From assembly GCA_019055375.1 (NCBI GenBank), contig JAHQIW010004775.1, positions 248,001 through 312,000 of the forward strand: 64,000 nucleotides of DNA, in the 5' to 3' direction. The notes under the pieces were generated by a model, which saw only the letters and a list, made by a program, of their open reading frames with translations, was not told the origin of the DNA and did no database searches. Origin of the DNA: Parelaphostrongylus tenuis (taxonomy: Eukaryota; Nematoda; Chromadorea; Rhabditida; Metastrongylidae). The position numbers and the translations under genes are program-made. Below, one piece after another: positions 34,161 through 46,499 of the stretch; position 1 is the first letter of the stretch; each line of letters opens with the position of its first letter.

Positions 34161-35490
34161 ATGACGATCTGTACCTACAACGCAAGAACCCTTGCTCACA
34201 AATCCGCTGTAGAAGATCTATTGATTCAAGCAAGAAGAATAAGGTACGACGTCATTGGCCTGCTGAGACGAGAAGGCGCCATCCTTTTCACGCTGTCTAT
34301 GACACCGGAGAAGAACTGTTCCTTGGAACATGCGATCGCAGAGGTGTCGGTGGCGTTGGCGTCCTCGTCAAATCGAATTTGACCGTGAGCATTGATTCGT
34401 ATGAACAACTAACAATCCGTATCGGACGATTAAGGTTGAAACGATGTGGTTCCATGCCGGCTTTGACCATCTTCGTTCTTACGCACCAACATCAAGCTAT
34501 GACGAAGACGAAGTCGAAGCGTTCTATATGGACCTCGAAAAATTCTTCAGAGAAGATCATACATTCCTCAAGGTCATTGTCGGAGATTTTAACGCAAAAA
34601 TTGGACCTAGAAGAACGTCTGAAGAACGTCACATAGGGACCCACGGACTAGAATGGAATGAACAGGGTGAGAGGCTATCTGAGTATATCATGACGACCCA
34701 AACTATCCATGGTAACTCGCAATTCCAAAAGCCTCTTTCTCAGCGATGGACGTGGGAGTCTCCCAATGGAGAGTACCATAACGAAATAGATCACATCATA
34801 GTAAATCGAAGGTTTTGCCTGACCGACGTCGCTGTTGTTCCTAAGTTCTACTCGGGATCAGACCATCGCCTCCTTCGCGCAACGTTCCGACTTTCGAGGA
34901 GAGGAGAGAAAGCCGCTAAATTCAAACAACGAAATCCCAGAACTACCATAAACTGGGATGTATTCAAATCATTAGTTGGCTCTTGGGAAGATACCGTTGT
35001 CGACAACATCGACGAAGAATACGATCGACTCGTTGAATATCTTCACGTTAGCGCTAAAAAAGCCGAGAGTCCTAAGGTCACGAAGAGACGCTTGTCTCCG
35101 CAGACACTCGAGCTGATACGTCAACGTGGAATCGCACGAGCTGCAGGCAACCGAAACCTTACGTCCGAACTTGCGAAACGATGCAGAGAAGCGATAAAAG
35201 AAGACCTTAAAGAGAGAAGAGCAGCAGTTATGGCAGAAGCTGCAGAAGCGGGGAAGAGCATTCGCAAAGCCCAGCGAGGCTTCGCCAACTATAAGACCAA
35301 GATGATTGCACTCCGATACCCTGATGGGACACTTACAGCTTCGAGAAGGGCTATGGAGGAAATCATCCACCAATACTACTCGGATCTCTTCGCTAGCCAT
35401 GTCCTCTTACCGTCATATAAATTGAAAGAGGACGAATATGTTGTTCCACCGGTCCACCCTTCCGAAATCCACATGCTACATCGTCGGTGA
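34161..35490 (+). pseudogene. RTE apurinic-like endonuclease and linker
   Basis: Starts at ATG 34161 with MTICTYNARTLAHKS, the usual beginning of this endonuclease family. Frame changes near 34265 and 34470 lead into the long frame 34444-35490. Motifs: GDFNAKIG (catalytic Asp/Asn) at about residue 47 of that frame, WTWESPNGEYHNEIDHIIVN, and GSDHRLL (catalytic SDH). The enzyme nicks target DNA to prime reverse transcription. The second half is a charged linker (KEDLKERRAAVMAEAAEAGK) leading to RT. The last 350 codons are uninterrupted, so the copy is fairly young. Confidence 0.88.
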
Positions 35491-36620
35491 AAAACAGAAC
35501 AACACCCGGTCCAGACAGGATTAGACCAGAACACCTGAAAAACCTGCCGCCAGTTCTCATCAACACCCTGGCTCGGCTCTTCACTCGCTACCTGTCAGAA
35601 TGCAAGGTTCCTATTCAATGGAAAACCAGCAAGACCGTATTGTTGTTCGAAGAGGGAGACCTTCACGACATAGGCAATTATCGCCCAATCTGCTTGCTGT
35701 CCGTTGTCTATGAGCACTTTACTCGAGTCATCCTAAGCAGGTTTGACAGAACACTGAACGAAGGACAGCCATGCGAGCAAGCGGTGCTCTGAGAAGGATT
35801 TAGCACCATACAGCACATCCGTACAATTACATGACCTCATTGAAGTTTCACGAGAGTACAAACAACCAATCTGTCTCACTTTTATCGATCTGAAGAAATC
35901 CTTTGATCCAGTGGAAACAGAAGCTGTTATAGAGGCTCTGGATAACCAGGGCGTCCCTACTCGGTACATAATGATCCTTCGTGAGCTTTATAAAGATTTC
36001 ACGACCAGAATATCTCCATTCTACAACATATCACCACTGACGTAAGAAGGGGGGTTCGACAAGGCGATACAATATCGCCAAAACTATTCACTGCCACCCT
36101 ACAAAACGTCATGCGAACATTAGAATGGGACGAAATGGGAGTGAAAATTGACGGTCGACAGTTAAACCATCTTCGCTTTGCTGACGATATCGTTCTCATA
36201 ACACCAAACTTCAGTCAAGCAGAACGAATGGTGACTGATTTCGATAACGCATGTGGAAAGATTGGTTTTCAACCGAATCTAACGAAAACAATGTTCATGA
36301 GGAACGGATAGGTTTCTAATGCCCCATTCACGATCCCGTATTTCGCAATTAAGAGAAAGAATCCGAAGTTCCGACCTACGTCAACGATCGAAAATCAGAG
36401 ACGCCGTTCTACACGCCAGGATATCGAAAATAAGGTGGGCCGGACACGTGATGCGCTTCAACGACAACCGATGGACGAGAGCCGTTACCGACCTGGATTC
36501 CTCGGGACGTCAAGCGCTCTAAAGGAAGACCACTGACCCGTTGGTCCGATTTCTTCATAAAAGCGATGGAAGAAAGATATGATGCTCAGCGAATCCCTAG
36601 AGCGAGGAGGACCCACTGAG
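35487..36620 (+). pseudogene. RTE reverse transcriptase, frameshifted and deleted
   Basis: The frame at 35487-35792 gives TPGPDRIRPEHLKNLPP, QWKTSKTVLLFEEGD and NYRPICLLSVVYEHFTR (RT fingers). After a frame change near 35795 come ICLTFIDLKKSFD (motif A), RGVRQGDTISP (motif B) and LRFADDIVLI at about 36173 (catalytic motif C). From 36319 the text jumps to the C-terminal RSKIRDAVLHARISKIRWAG and WTRAVTD, missing about 98 residues that are present in the copies at 45066-48115 and 60170-63330. Confidence 0.85.
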
Positions 36621-36823
36621 CTACTCTTGCACGCGATAGGGAAAAATGGAAGAGTTGCTGGTACCCGCTCGAGTCACTCGACGATCAACGGGACGGCAGG
36701 TGATACAGGTGAATGGGAAATTTTAGTGAAGGCAACTTGGTTTTTGCCATAAGAAGATTGACAGACTGTTCTGAGTGTTCCCATGCAGTCGCCGCGGTAT
36801 ATAACCGCCAGTAAACCTGATTC

Positions 36824-36848
36824 ACCCCCCCCCCCCCCTCCCCCCCCC
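36824..36848. repeat. Poly-C tract
   Basis: About 24 C residues with a single T. On the minus strand this is a G run that could form a G-quadruplex. Length may be unreliable in assembly. Confidence 0.9.
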
Positions 36849-36989
36849 AACTTATAGGGAAAAAGCCAGCCTACAAGGGAGACCACAGTTTCGCAGGTAC
36901 ACTTGCATGTATTATAGAGGCAACCATAACCCTTTTTAATGCGGTCGTTACAAAACGCCGCAGGATAGGTATCATACATTAAAGATAGC

Positions 36990-38985
36990 AAGATATGTCA
37001 TATATGAGCATTTGCAACACTAACCACAGCGCAGATGCAAAGGGACATTCTTCCGCAATTGCCAGAAACCTCATCACACGTCATGCTGCCTTTCTGCCGC
37101 TCCTAATCAAAGCCCTGAAACTAGCAGAAAGTCTAAAAAGGATGGCGGACATCAACAAAGAGGCCCCTCACTAACGCGACCAACGTAAACGTAGTCGGTT
37201 ATCGAACTTCAACTGAAGACATCACACCAGCACAGGCAATGGGACACCCAGCATTCCAGCCCACAGGACAGCTCAACGTACTAAATCCACAATCGAAGCG
37301 CCTGCAAAAGATACATGTCTTACTCGATTTGGGTGCCTGAACTCTTTTTCATCGACTAAAAACCAAGAATTAGATCCACAACTAAGGGGACAAATTAAGT
37401 TACGCCTTAACACGTTCGGCGCCCACTGTACAAGAACATCGATCAAAAAAGATCTCTATAGACGCGTGGGACAAGGATGGTGATAGAATTTCCCTCACTT
37501 TGTACACTCACAACAATATTTCAGACCAACACAAATGCCAAATATGACTCTTGCAGATCCAAAGTTCATACGCGAAAATGACATCCAAATTGAAACCAAT
37601 CAAGATCAATAACCCATTCAGCCCTCCATCCTTCTCGATGTGATCAACTCTGGACTTTGATGAAAATAGATAACCCTCTCATCCAATTACCATCAGGTCT
37701 TTATTCATTCCCAACACCTCTTGAATATTTACCGACCGGTAAACCCCAGGAGACGTCACAGTCACACCATAAAGACCACAATTTACTGCTAGGACTACAG
37801 CAGCCAGAAATAGTACAGCAAATGTCAGATAATAATGACAAGTATGACGACATTGCGGTGTGGGAACGAAGTTGGACTCTACTAGCTCAAGTAAATACTG
37901 CCTTCATACACGATAACAAAGAAAGAATCAAATGGGAAAGATTTTGCACTTTAGAATTCGCCAGGACACAAGAATTTAGAGATTCTGAAAATGAAGAAAA
38001 GAAACGGATCGAACAAGAAATTTGGAATAACTTCGATAAAACTATTCAGAAAAGAATCGATGGATATGATGTTCGATTCCCTTACAAAGAATCATGTGCC
38101 TCATTACCAGATAACAAAATTATTGCATTCACTGGGCTAGCAAGCGCTTGGAAATACTTAAAAAAACAACGAAAATCAGCTAGAGAGATACAATGATGTA
38201 TTTAATGAACAAATAAGGTCACATATTTTGGAAGAGGTCACGGATAAAGACACTCCACCCACTTCTTGTGTCCATTGCATGCCACATCAAGCAATTTTGA
38301 CACCTGACAAGGTAACAACCAAGCTCAGAATAATTTACGATGCATTCGCCCATTACAAGGGTCATCCGTCATTAAGCGATGCATTGCATCGTGGACCCGT
38401 CACCCTCCCTGAGCTATTCGGACTCCTCCTTCGTTTCAGATTTGGAAGAATAGCCCTCACTGCAGATGTTGAGAAATCATTTTTGCAGATCCGTACCCAT
38501 GAAGATGACCGTGATTCTACACGTTGTTTATGGCTTCGCAATCATGGATTACTACTCATCCCAAGTAACGTTAAGGCTCTTCGCTTTACTAAAGTAACCT
38601 TTGGATTGATTGCATCACCGTTCTTATTAGCGGCAGCAATTAACTACCATCTTGGCGCGTACAAACAAGACTCCCAATTAGAAAAAGAAATAAAGAACAA
38701 TTTTTATGTTAATAATGTCATCACAACCGCTGACAATCTTGAAGAGTCATTTCGCAATTATTAATGTTTGAAGCAAATATTCAATGAGCTAAGTATGAAT
38801 TTTCGCAAGTTCAATTCAAATGATGCAACCTTGATGCCTTAAAAGCAGCGCCCGATAAATCAAACGAGAAACTGCTCAAAGTACTCAGCATCCCCTAGAA
38901 CATCCATTTAGATCAGTTACAGCTATCATGCGATACGAAAACTCATCAAAAAATTGCTAAGAGAGTAGTCACCAGTACGCTCGCC
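36990..38985 (+). pseudogene. BEL/Pao gag-protease-reverse transcriptase part
   Basis: Plus-strand relic of an LTR retrotransposon. A protease-like VLLDLGA lies at 37317-37337 (usual D[TS]GA), then 37657-38196 reaches RIDGYDVRFPYKES and FTGLASAWKYLK at the start of RT, and 38228-38764 carries LRIIYDAFAHYKGHPSLSDA, LTADVEKSFLQI (catalytic Asp) and VTFGLIASPFLLAA. The box at 38704-38715 reads YVNN where active enzymes have YVDD or YVDN. Similarity continues in broken frames to about 38985. Integrase is absent; the piece at 31410-33032, inverted, holds the complementary half of a related element. Confidence 0.86.
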
Positions 38986-38988
38986 AGA

Positions 38989-39006
38989 ACACACACACAC
39001 ACACAC
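38989..39006. repeat. (AC)n microsatellite
   Basis: Nine AC units immediately after the BEL/Pao relic ends. Confidence 0.9.
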
Positions 39007-39419
39007 GCCGAGTACGAGTACACTCCTGTACACCGGGTTTGAAAGCGAATTTCATTTTCCCCTAAAGCACACTAAAATAAATTTGATTTGCGATCCAGTA
39101 TTTGAATTTCGAGGCTGAAATTTTAGCTTTTGAATGTTATTAAGACTTTAGAGGCTGCGATTCGCGATAAATCCGTCGAGTGTGAAACTCGATTTTAGTT
39201 TTACTGCTACAGTGCACTGAAAAGGCCATTTGAGAAATGCGATATAGTAAAAGTTAGTTTAGAATAATATTATTGTGTCTGTGTATTGCTGTATATTGTG
39301 GTATTATTGTATCCAATTATTATATTTATTACCAAAATTTCAACAGAACTAGAAAATGCGCTGTGCCCAAGTTGAAGTTGATTACGGAAAACGGAAATTT
39401 ACACAAATTTGTCCAACGT
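39007..39419. other. Unassigned; one dispersed-repeat copy
   Basis: 39179-39230 (GAGTGTGAAACTCGATTTTAG) belongs to the repeat described at 15694. Nothing else recognised. Confidence 0.45.
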
Positions 39420-40115
39420 GTATTCTTGCGAATCACTTACTCACACTCACACCATAACAAGGACATAATTCGTATTCATTTGCTTCAGCAGTCGTTGAGT
39501 GGTATTTAATGATAATAATCTTTCGTAACACATTCGTGTAATGGCTCTCGCAAGACTCGACAAGTGGGGTAGTGGGTTTGTGGACACTTAAGCCCACAGC
39601 ACCAATATTTCTTGACAAGACCTTTTCTCTATGGTTTGTGAGGGTCTCGCTGATTAGTTGGCTTACATCACTTCTCCTGATTTTGGCCTATTATAGAAAT
39701 TCGTATGCAATTTAATGCGTTCCGCTACTTCAAGAAGTCCGTGAAGATCGTAGTCTTAGGGGTTTGTACTGTCAGTGTATGTGAGGAGTAAGGAACAATC
39801 TTCATGGCGTGTTATATGAGTGCTGTCAGATTCGGGCCCAGTGACGTTCAGGTAACCTGGCACCTTATGGTCTCTAAGGTCATTTCATCACTTGACGTCA
39901 CAGACGGGAACACTCAATGTGCCGAACACTAATTCTGGTCTGTTGCTGGTCCTGCACTTACATTTTATTCGGACTCTTAGCTTTAAGACTTTTTCTCTCT
40001 CCTTATCAAACTCTAAGATTCGGATGAATACCATCAATTTTAGGTTGTTCCTCATCATTGATGGAGCCTGTGGTATTCTGGCCAGAGCCTTTGGCGAGAA
40101 GGTCTTCAACAGCAA
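39420..40115 (-). pseudogene. Unrecognised coding-like stretch with stops
   Basis: From ATG at 40115 the minus strand reads through protein-like sequence in one frame, with stops near 39886, 39765, 39650 and 39590 and sense sequence between them (RVRIKCKCRTSNRPELVFG, then VPGYLNVTGPESDSTHITRH). Cys and Pro content and the steady frame suggest a decayed gene or transposon protein. I could not place it in a family. It lies 0.4 kb beyond the BEL/Pao relic, so an accessory frame of an LTR element is possible but unproven. Confidence 0.4.
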
Positions 40116-40130
40116 AAAAACTGTATATTG

Positions 40131-42005
40131 CTAGTCGTCTTATATCTTATGTAAGAGAACCTTTGCGATAAGAAAATTAGTGTATTCCCCAAAATAGGCT
40201 GCATTCCAGATGATTCCGATCTTCACAATTGTGCTGCCACTATACTCAATACACCGCTTGAAATACTATCGACTACATAGAGATAACAATATTCGATCAA
40301 TCATGAATATGGAATGTCGTGGTGATGCTGGTGTTCGAAACTATGAAGAGGCCATTGCCAAAGCGTGGCAGCACAATCAAAATCCGTGACTCTCGCACTT
40401 TTCTACGCTTACAACGCATAATGATGCGGATTAGTTTCTGAGTTGAAATTTCGCATAATCAATCACTACCTTGCGTTACGAATGAATCATGTGTACATGA
40501 TGTTTTATTTGATACTTTGGCAAGCCAGGGCAACACATATACTCTGATGCTCTCAGGCTTTTGAGACAATAGACTAGCGATGGGATTTTTTCCATGAACA
40601 TCTCTGCTCGAAATACCGTTTAATCAGGGTTCGCCTTACAATCGTTGTCTAGCAACAGCAAATCCCGTCTCCCCTCCATACATTCTCTGACTTAAATCAC
40701 TTGTGAAGACGACCAGTGTCGTCAACAAATACGGTGATGATGACAGCATGCCAAATAAATTTTATTGCTTACTGGCAATGATTTATGAGCGAATAGTCTT
40801 TTAAAAATTTATTATCACCAACTTCATCGATAGGCTCGCGAGTATTCGATTGATCCACTGGTCAAAAAATTTAATTTTGTTTAAGAATGAGCATATAAAT
40901 ATTGAATAAAGAGACGTTCTAAAAAATTCAGATCTCTTGCGGAATTATTTGGTTGCAAGTTATAATTTGCTTGAAGATCTTTATAATTGGCGTTCAACTG
41001 CGACAACTCTTTATTCGCAAGATTCGTATTGCATCTTATCTACTTCTTCCAAGAAGAGGCGGGAATGACGCTTGGTTTTAGGACAGTGCGGCTAAGCATG
41101 TACAGCGGCTTAAGAGAGATTTCTATTTCTGGAAATCGAGCAACAGCTTTCGCAGTCGACACCGCTTCAGAACTGTTGGAAACATATAGTGTTCAAGAAA
41201 AGTCATATACATGCCGCTAGGGGATAAACGAAAACTAACAAAATTGAGTCAAACATAGAATTTACGCAGCTTGATACTGGGCAGTACCCCTTGCGGTGGA
41301 AAGGATTGGAACTTTTGGTGATAAGGCTTTGAATTAAATAAGAGCGCAACGCTCCGCATGAACCAATGCCAATCTCTTTCGTTGACCAATTTTTCACAGG
41401 TTTGGTGAAACTCTGCCGCATGTTATGTGCTGTAGTGTTCTTCGTATTCCATCGAAAACATAGCAGATATTCAGCTGGTAGTCTACATTGTTCGTAGGTG
41501 ATAAAAAAGCACCATCACAGAAAAAAAAATGTGACAAGCTTATGTTTTTTTTACAAATAATGCGAGAAAAACTCTTGTCCAATTTCTTGAAAACAACTAC
41601 TCAAATATCTGCTGTTGCAGCGCGGCACGATAAATGAGAAACTCTCGCTGGACAAAACTTTTTCATGAAAAAGCGTTAGCATTCATTCAAAACTTAAATC
41701 ACGCAAAGCACTTCACGTGCTTAGTTTTTAAAAAATCTTCTTATGGTGCCGTTGCATTTAGAATAAAATTGAGTTTCACATGCACCGTGCGCTCTTATTA
41801 GTAACGCGTGTACTTGAAAACACTGTAGGCATCTAAAAGTGTAGAGGAAATATTGTAATGTCAGAGGCGTACGTTTTATTTGGGGTTCTCTGAAAACGGA
41901 GATAGATATGATATTCAATCAGAATTCATTTGATTTGACCGCTTCTTGCGGTGGTATGATGTTTCAGTATACCCAGTGATGTAGAGTGGTGGACAAGAAT
42001 GTTTG
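40131..42005. other. Unassigned stretch
   Basis: No gene, RNA or known repeat recognised. Frames at 40987-41220 (+) and 41203-41421 (-) have no features that favour coding. Confidence 0.4.
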
Positions 42006-42056
42006 CGTCAGCTGGGATTCGAGACCACATTTCACTCTATCCGGCAGCACGTGCTG
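42006..42056 (-). repeat. tRNA-like SINE head, partial
   Basis: On the minus strand CAGCACGTGCTGCCGGATAG and GGTCTCGAATCCC (box-B-like) match the 3' part of the SINE head at 14198-14268. The box A part is missing. Confidence 0.5.
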
Positions 42057-42204
42057 AAAATCAGGAGAAATTACTATTCAGTTCAACTTGAGCGGATTTA
42101 TAATTTTATGCTTGTAACACTATCTTCTCGTATTTGACACGTTCACCAGCTTCTGTGAAATACAAAATACTCCTAGAAGAGATATTCCAGCTGCGCGTTC
42201 ATTA

Positions 42205-42610
42205 ACGCCGACTGCTATTGCTTACGTAGCGACCACGATTACAGCGCCTACGTTAAGACAGGGGTAATTGTTGGATCGAAAAAAATCTTACGAAGTTGAA
42301 TGTTCTTCGCTTTTTTTCACTACGCCCATCAAGTGCTCACTTCTTTCTGCTCAACTCGGGAGCTGGGTTGTTAATTGAACCGTCCTAGATAGACATAGCT
42401 AAACCATTCGGAGATTATGCGTTGACCGTAACTAGGATATTTAGATCCAATGCGTTCCTTATGAAATCACTTCATTAGGTGCAGTCGGTGATTACTCTCT
42501 TCACAAGCGGTGTCGAAAGTGGTCGACATTTGTTTTGCTTGACTCATAGTTGATGTTACAAGGGCGCTTAATTGCCGGCTGTCGATTTTCACCCACCACA
42601 TTATCTTTTT
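42205..42610 (-). pseudogene. RTE reverse transcriptase 3' fragment
   Basis: The plus-strand bases here, such as CTGCTCAACTCGGGAGCTGG and TAGATAGACATAGCT, closely follow 60600-60900 in the minus-strand RTE copy. They encode the region after the catalytic box (NDLAPELSRRK and the ETW stretch in better copies). Short and frameshifted. Confidence 0.6.
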
Positions 42611-43344
42611 GTAATGCATATATACCTATATATGTATATGAGTGGTTCTTTTTGGTTACCCGGGGACAACTGAGGAAGCAACCCCTTCGCTGGACAAAGA
42701 CGACTTTTCATTGCACTTTTGGTAATCAATTGAAAGACAGCATCTCTGTCAACTGTGCTACATAGCCATTCTTCATGAGAACCTTTCTATGACGTTGTAG
42801 CAAAATGAAAACATTCGTGTTCCACACAACACACGCATTTCTCGCAGAACAGAATTCTTTCTTCAAATTGTAGGTAATTATTCGAAAGCATACATTTCCG
42901 TAATTTCAATGCTATACCTTTTCCCGGAAAGAACGTTTCACTGCAGTGTAACGAGGATAACCTACGGTCGAGTTTCACATATTCGGTGCGCTTCTGTATT
43001 GGCTAATGTGCGGTCTGCGGTGACCAGTGGCCGTAAATTCGATGCGGCGCTCCGCGATATATCGCTCGATTTACATTGGCGCGTCAGATGTGAGAAGTGA
43101 TTTTTGTCAATTGATTAGCAGTTTTTCTCCGATTCGGAGAAAACTCCAGATAAAGCGTGATGCTTCTACAAAACGTCCTACTAAGAATGAAGCAATTACT
43201 TAAGTTTCATCGTTCACTGGCTATTCATAAAAGAATTTGGAAATATGAGAATCACACATAAACATCGGTATTCTGGACATACTTTAGTATTCGAGTTTAC
43301 AGTTCAGCGTAATCCGGTTTGTTTTGATCTCGTTCCGGTGGTAG
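42611..43344. other. Unassigned stretch before the satellite
   Basis: No feature recognised. Bases from about 43260 start to resemble the satellite monomer. Confidence 0.4.
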
Positions 43345-45065
43345 GCGCTTTGTTTTGAAGAAGATAGCTTGAAAAAACACCAAAAAACGAAATAGTTTTA
43401 ATCTCACTCACTAATGATATATAATTTTTCGTCTTTGTTTAGGACACCAATGTTCTAAGTGTGGTTCTCGTGTTTCCACGCTCTTCTATGATTAAGCTGT
43501 GAATGATGAAGCGTTTGTAAACGCTTCATTTTGAAGATGACAGCGTATAAAAAAGTAACGAAAGATTTTCAACCTGATCTACAAACGATTTATATGATTT
43601 TTTACTTAAGTCGGGAATTCCAGTGTTTTAAATGTGGTTCTCGCATTTGCGTTCCCTTGCACGAATAACTAGCGCGCGATGAAGCGCTATAAAACCGCTT
43701 CCTTTTGAAAAAGATAGTGTATAAAAGTATTCCATATAGGTATGTGCGAGATATCATGTTCTAGGTGTGTTTCTCGTACTTTCACAGCGTTTTGCAAAGA
43801 GCCAGCGAACCATGGAGCGCATGTAAATACTTCATTTATAGAAGACAGTGTGTAGAAACATCAAATAATGAAACAATTTCTATTATAATCACTAATGACT
43901 TTGTTTGTTTTTTCATAGGTATGCCCGAGGCACCAATTATATATGTATGGTTACTGCATTTACACGCTGTTTCACTAATAGCCACTAAACGACGAATTAT
44001 TAGTAAACGCTTTTTATGAAGAAGACATTGTGTAGATACATCAAATATCAAAATCATTGTGATCTGACTCATTAATCTGATTTCATATTTTTTATTCAAA
44101 AATGTTCGGGATACCAATGCTCTAAGTGTGGTTCTCCTAGTTCCACTATTTTTTACGAAAAACAGCGAACCATGGAGCTTATGTAAACGTTCATTTTATG
44201 AAAGACAGCGTGTAGAAACAGCAAACAATGAAACAATTTCGATCAGATTCACTATTGACTTTGTATGAATTTTCATATACGTATGTCCGGAATACCAACT
44301 ATACATGTGTGGATGTTGCATTTTTACGCTCTTTTACGAAAAATAAAGTGAGCGATGGTGTGTTAGTAAATGCTCACTTGAAGAAGCCAATGTGCGGAGA
44401 CATATGGAAGCAAAACAGATTTAATCTGACTCATTAATGATCCTATATGATTTTTTACTTGAGTCTGTCCGGGATGCCAATGTCTTAGGTCTAGCTCTCG
44501 TATTTCCACGCTATTTCGCCAGTAACGAGAGAACGGCGAAGCGTTATTAAAAAGCTTTATTTTGAAGAGGACAGTGCGTAGAAACTTCAAATAATGAGAC
44601 CATTTTGATTGGACTCGGTAATGATGATACAAAGTTATCTATTCAAGTGTGTCCTGGATACCAATGTCACATGTGTGCTTATCGCATTGCCATGGCATTT
44701 TACGAAAAACCAGTGAAAAATGATACGTAAAGTAAACTTTTCGTTTTGAAGAAGACAATGTGTAGAAACATGAATTAACAAACCAGCTTCGATCTGATTC
44801 ATTAACGATTTTATATAGGTTCTACTAAAGCATGTCGAGGATACCAATGTTATATGTGTCGTTCTTTCATTTCCACGCTCTATTACGATAAATGAAGTGT
44901 ACGATAATGCGTTAGTAAACGCTTCATTTTGAAGGAGACAGCGTGTAGAAGGATCAGAAACGAAACAGGTTCGATCTGACTCACTGATAATTTTGCCCGA
45001 TTTTTATGTAAATAAGTCCTGGATGTCAATCTTATATGTGTTATTATCGCATTTACACGTTATTT
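43345..45065. repeat. Satellite-like tandem array, about 180-bp monomer
   Basis: About ten diverged copies. A marker (GGATACCAATG or variant followed by a GTGTGGTTCTCG-like stretch) occurs near 43441, 43612, 43745, 43923, 44106, 44286, 44466, 44649, 44835 and 45015, mostly 178-186 apart. Alternate copies share details: GCGAACCATGGAGC at about 43802 and 44165, CTTATCGCATT at about 44675 and a variant at 45040. This hints at a 360-bp two-monomer unit. The array ends abruptly where RTE sequence starts at 45066. Confidence 0.8.
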
Positions 45066-46490
45066 CAGCGAGGTCGTGGAGTTGATATTCTCGTCAAATC
45101 GAATTTGACAATGAACCTCGATTCATTTGAACAGCTAACACCCGGATCGGACGATTGCGGTTGAAACAATGTGAATCAAAGCCGGCTATGACCATCTTAG
45201 TTGCTTACGCACCAGCATCATGCTATCCGAAGACGAAGTCGAAGCGCTCTATATGGACCTCAAAAAGTTCTTCAGAGATGACCATACACTCTTCAAAGTC
45301 ATTGTTGGAAATTTTGACGCAAAGATCTGACCCAAAAAATCATCTGAAAAACATCAATTTGTGACCCACGGGCTACAATGGACGAAGAGAAAGAGGCTAT
45401 CTGAGTTTATCACGACCCAAGTCGTCCATGATAACTTACAATTCCAAAAGCCTCACTCTCAACGATCGGCGTAGGAGTCTTCCAATGGAGAACACCATTA
45501 CGAGATCGCCCACATCTTAATAGATTGAAGATTCCTCCTGACAGATGCCGCTGTTGTTCTTAAGTTCTATACAGACCATCGTCTCCGCGCAACGTTCCAT
45601 TTTTCGCGAAAAGGAGAGAAGGCCTCTAAATTCAAACGCTGAAGTCTCAAAACTATTCTAAACCGGGATATATATTCGAGGCATTAGTCGGCTCTTGGAA
45701 TGATACCGTCGTTGACAACAACGACGAAGAACCACGAGCGGCTTTTCGAACATCTTTACGTTTACGCTGCTCCAGTCGGGAATCCCACAGTCACGAAGAA
45801 ACAGTTGTTTCCCAAAAACTCTCGAACTGATGTCAGCGTGGAATCGCACGAGCTACAGGCAGCCAAAAGCTCACGTGCGAACTTGCGGAACGCTGCAGAG
45901 AAGCGATAAAAGAAGATCTCAAAGAGAGACGAGCAGTGGCAGAAGCTGCAGAAACTGGGAAGAGCATTAGCAAAGCCCAGCAAGGCTTCGCCAATTATAA
46001 GATCAGGATGATTGCACTCTGACGCTCTGACGGGACACTTACAGTTTCCGGAAGAGCAATGGAGACAATCATCCACCTACTCGGATCTCTTCGGAAGCAA
46101 TGTCCTCTTACCGTCATATAAATTGAAAGAGGGATGAAAGTGTCGTTCCACCGGTCCTCTCTTCCTAAATCCGACATGCTATATTGTCGGTGAAGAACAC
46201 AACAACAGACGGTCCAGACAGGATTAGACCAGAACACCTGAAGAACCTACTGCCATTTCTCGTCAACACCCTGGCTCGGCTCCTTACTCGCTACCTGTCA
46301 GAATGCAAGGTCCCCATTCAATAAAAAACCAGGAAGACCGTATTGTTGTTCAAAAAGGGAGACCTTCACGACATAGGCAATTATCGCCCAATCTGCTTGA
46401 TGTCCGTTGTCTATAAACTCTTTACTCGAGTCATCCTGAACAGGATTGACAGAACATTGGACGAATGGCAGCCATGAGAACTTTTTGTTT
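45066..46490 (+). pseudogene. RTE copy, endonuclease and RT start
   Basis: Follows the RTE at 34330-35760 base for base with many small changes: CTCGTCAAATCGAATTTGAC, the endonuclease middle near 45200-45350, the linker near 45900 and the RT fingers near 46330-46430. All frames are broken. The left end cuts into the endonuclease, so it is a 5'-truncated insertion into the satellite. It stops at about 46490, where Penelope-like sequence begins. Confidence 0.75.
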
Positions 46491-46499
46491 ATCAGCGAA

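Larger units (their letters stand above)
33650..36712 (+). mobile_element. RTE-type non-LTR retrotransposon, longest copy
   Basis: About 3.06 kb. It has a 5' leader with small frames, an AP-like endonuclease, a reverse transcriptase with FADD, and a 3' end with short direct repeats (CAGGTGATACAGGTG near 36690-36705), as usual for RTE. The start is placed where similarity with the minus copy at 63330 begins. Frameshifts, a stop near 35490 and a deletion of about 295 bases near 36330 make it defective. Related copies: 60170-63330, 45066-48115, 8393-11215, 42205-42610. Confidence 0.85.

Noticed and set aside
34972..35400. 142-codon minus-strand frame
   Set aside because: Shadow of the RTE endonuclease and linker frame on the plus strand.
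36674..36991. Minus-strand frame with a poly-Gly run
   Set aside because: The Gly run is the translated poly-C tract; the remainder overlaps the RTE 3' end.
43836..44117. Minus-strand frame within the tandem array
   Set aside because: Satellite monomers give short frames by chance; the peptide repeats with the monomer.
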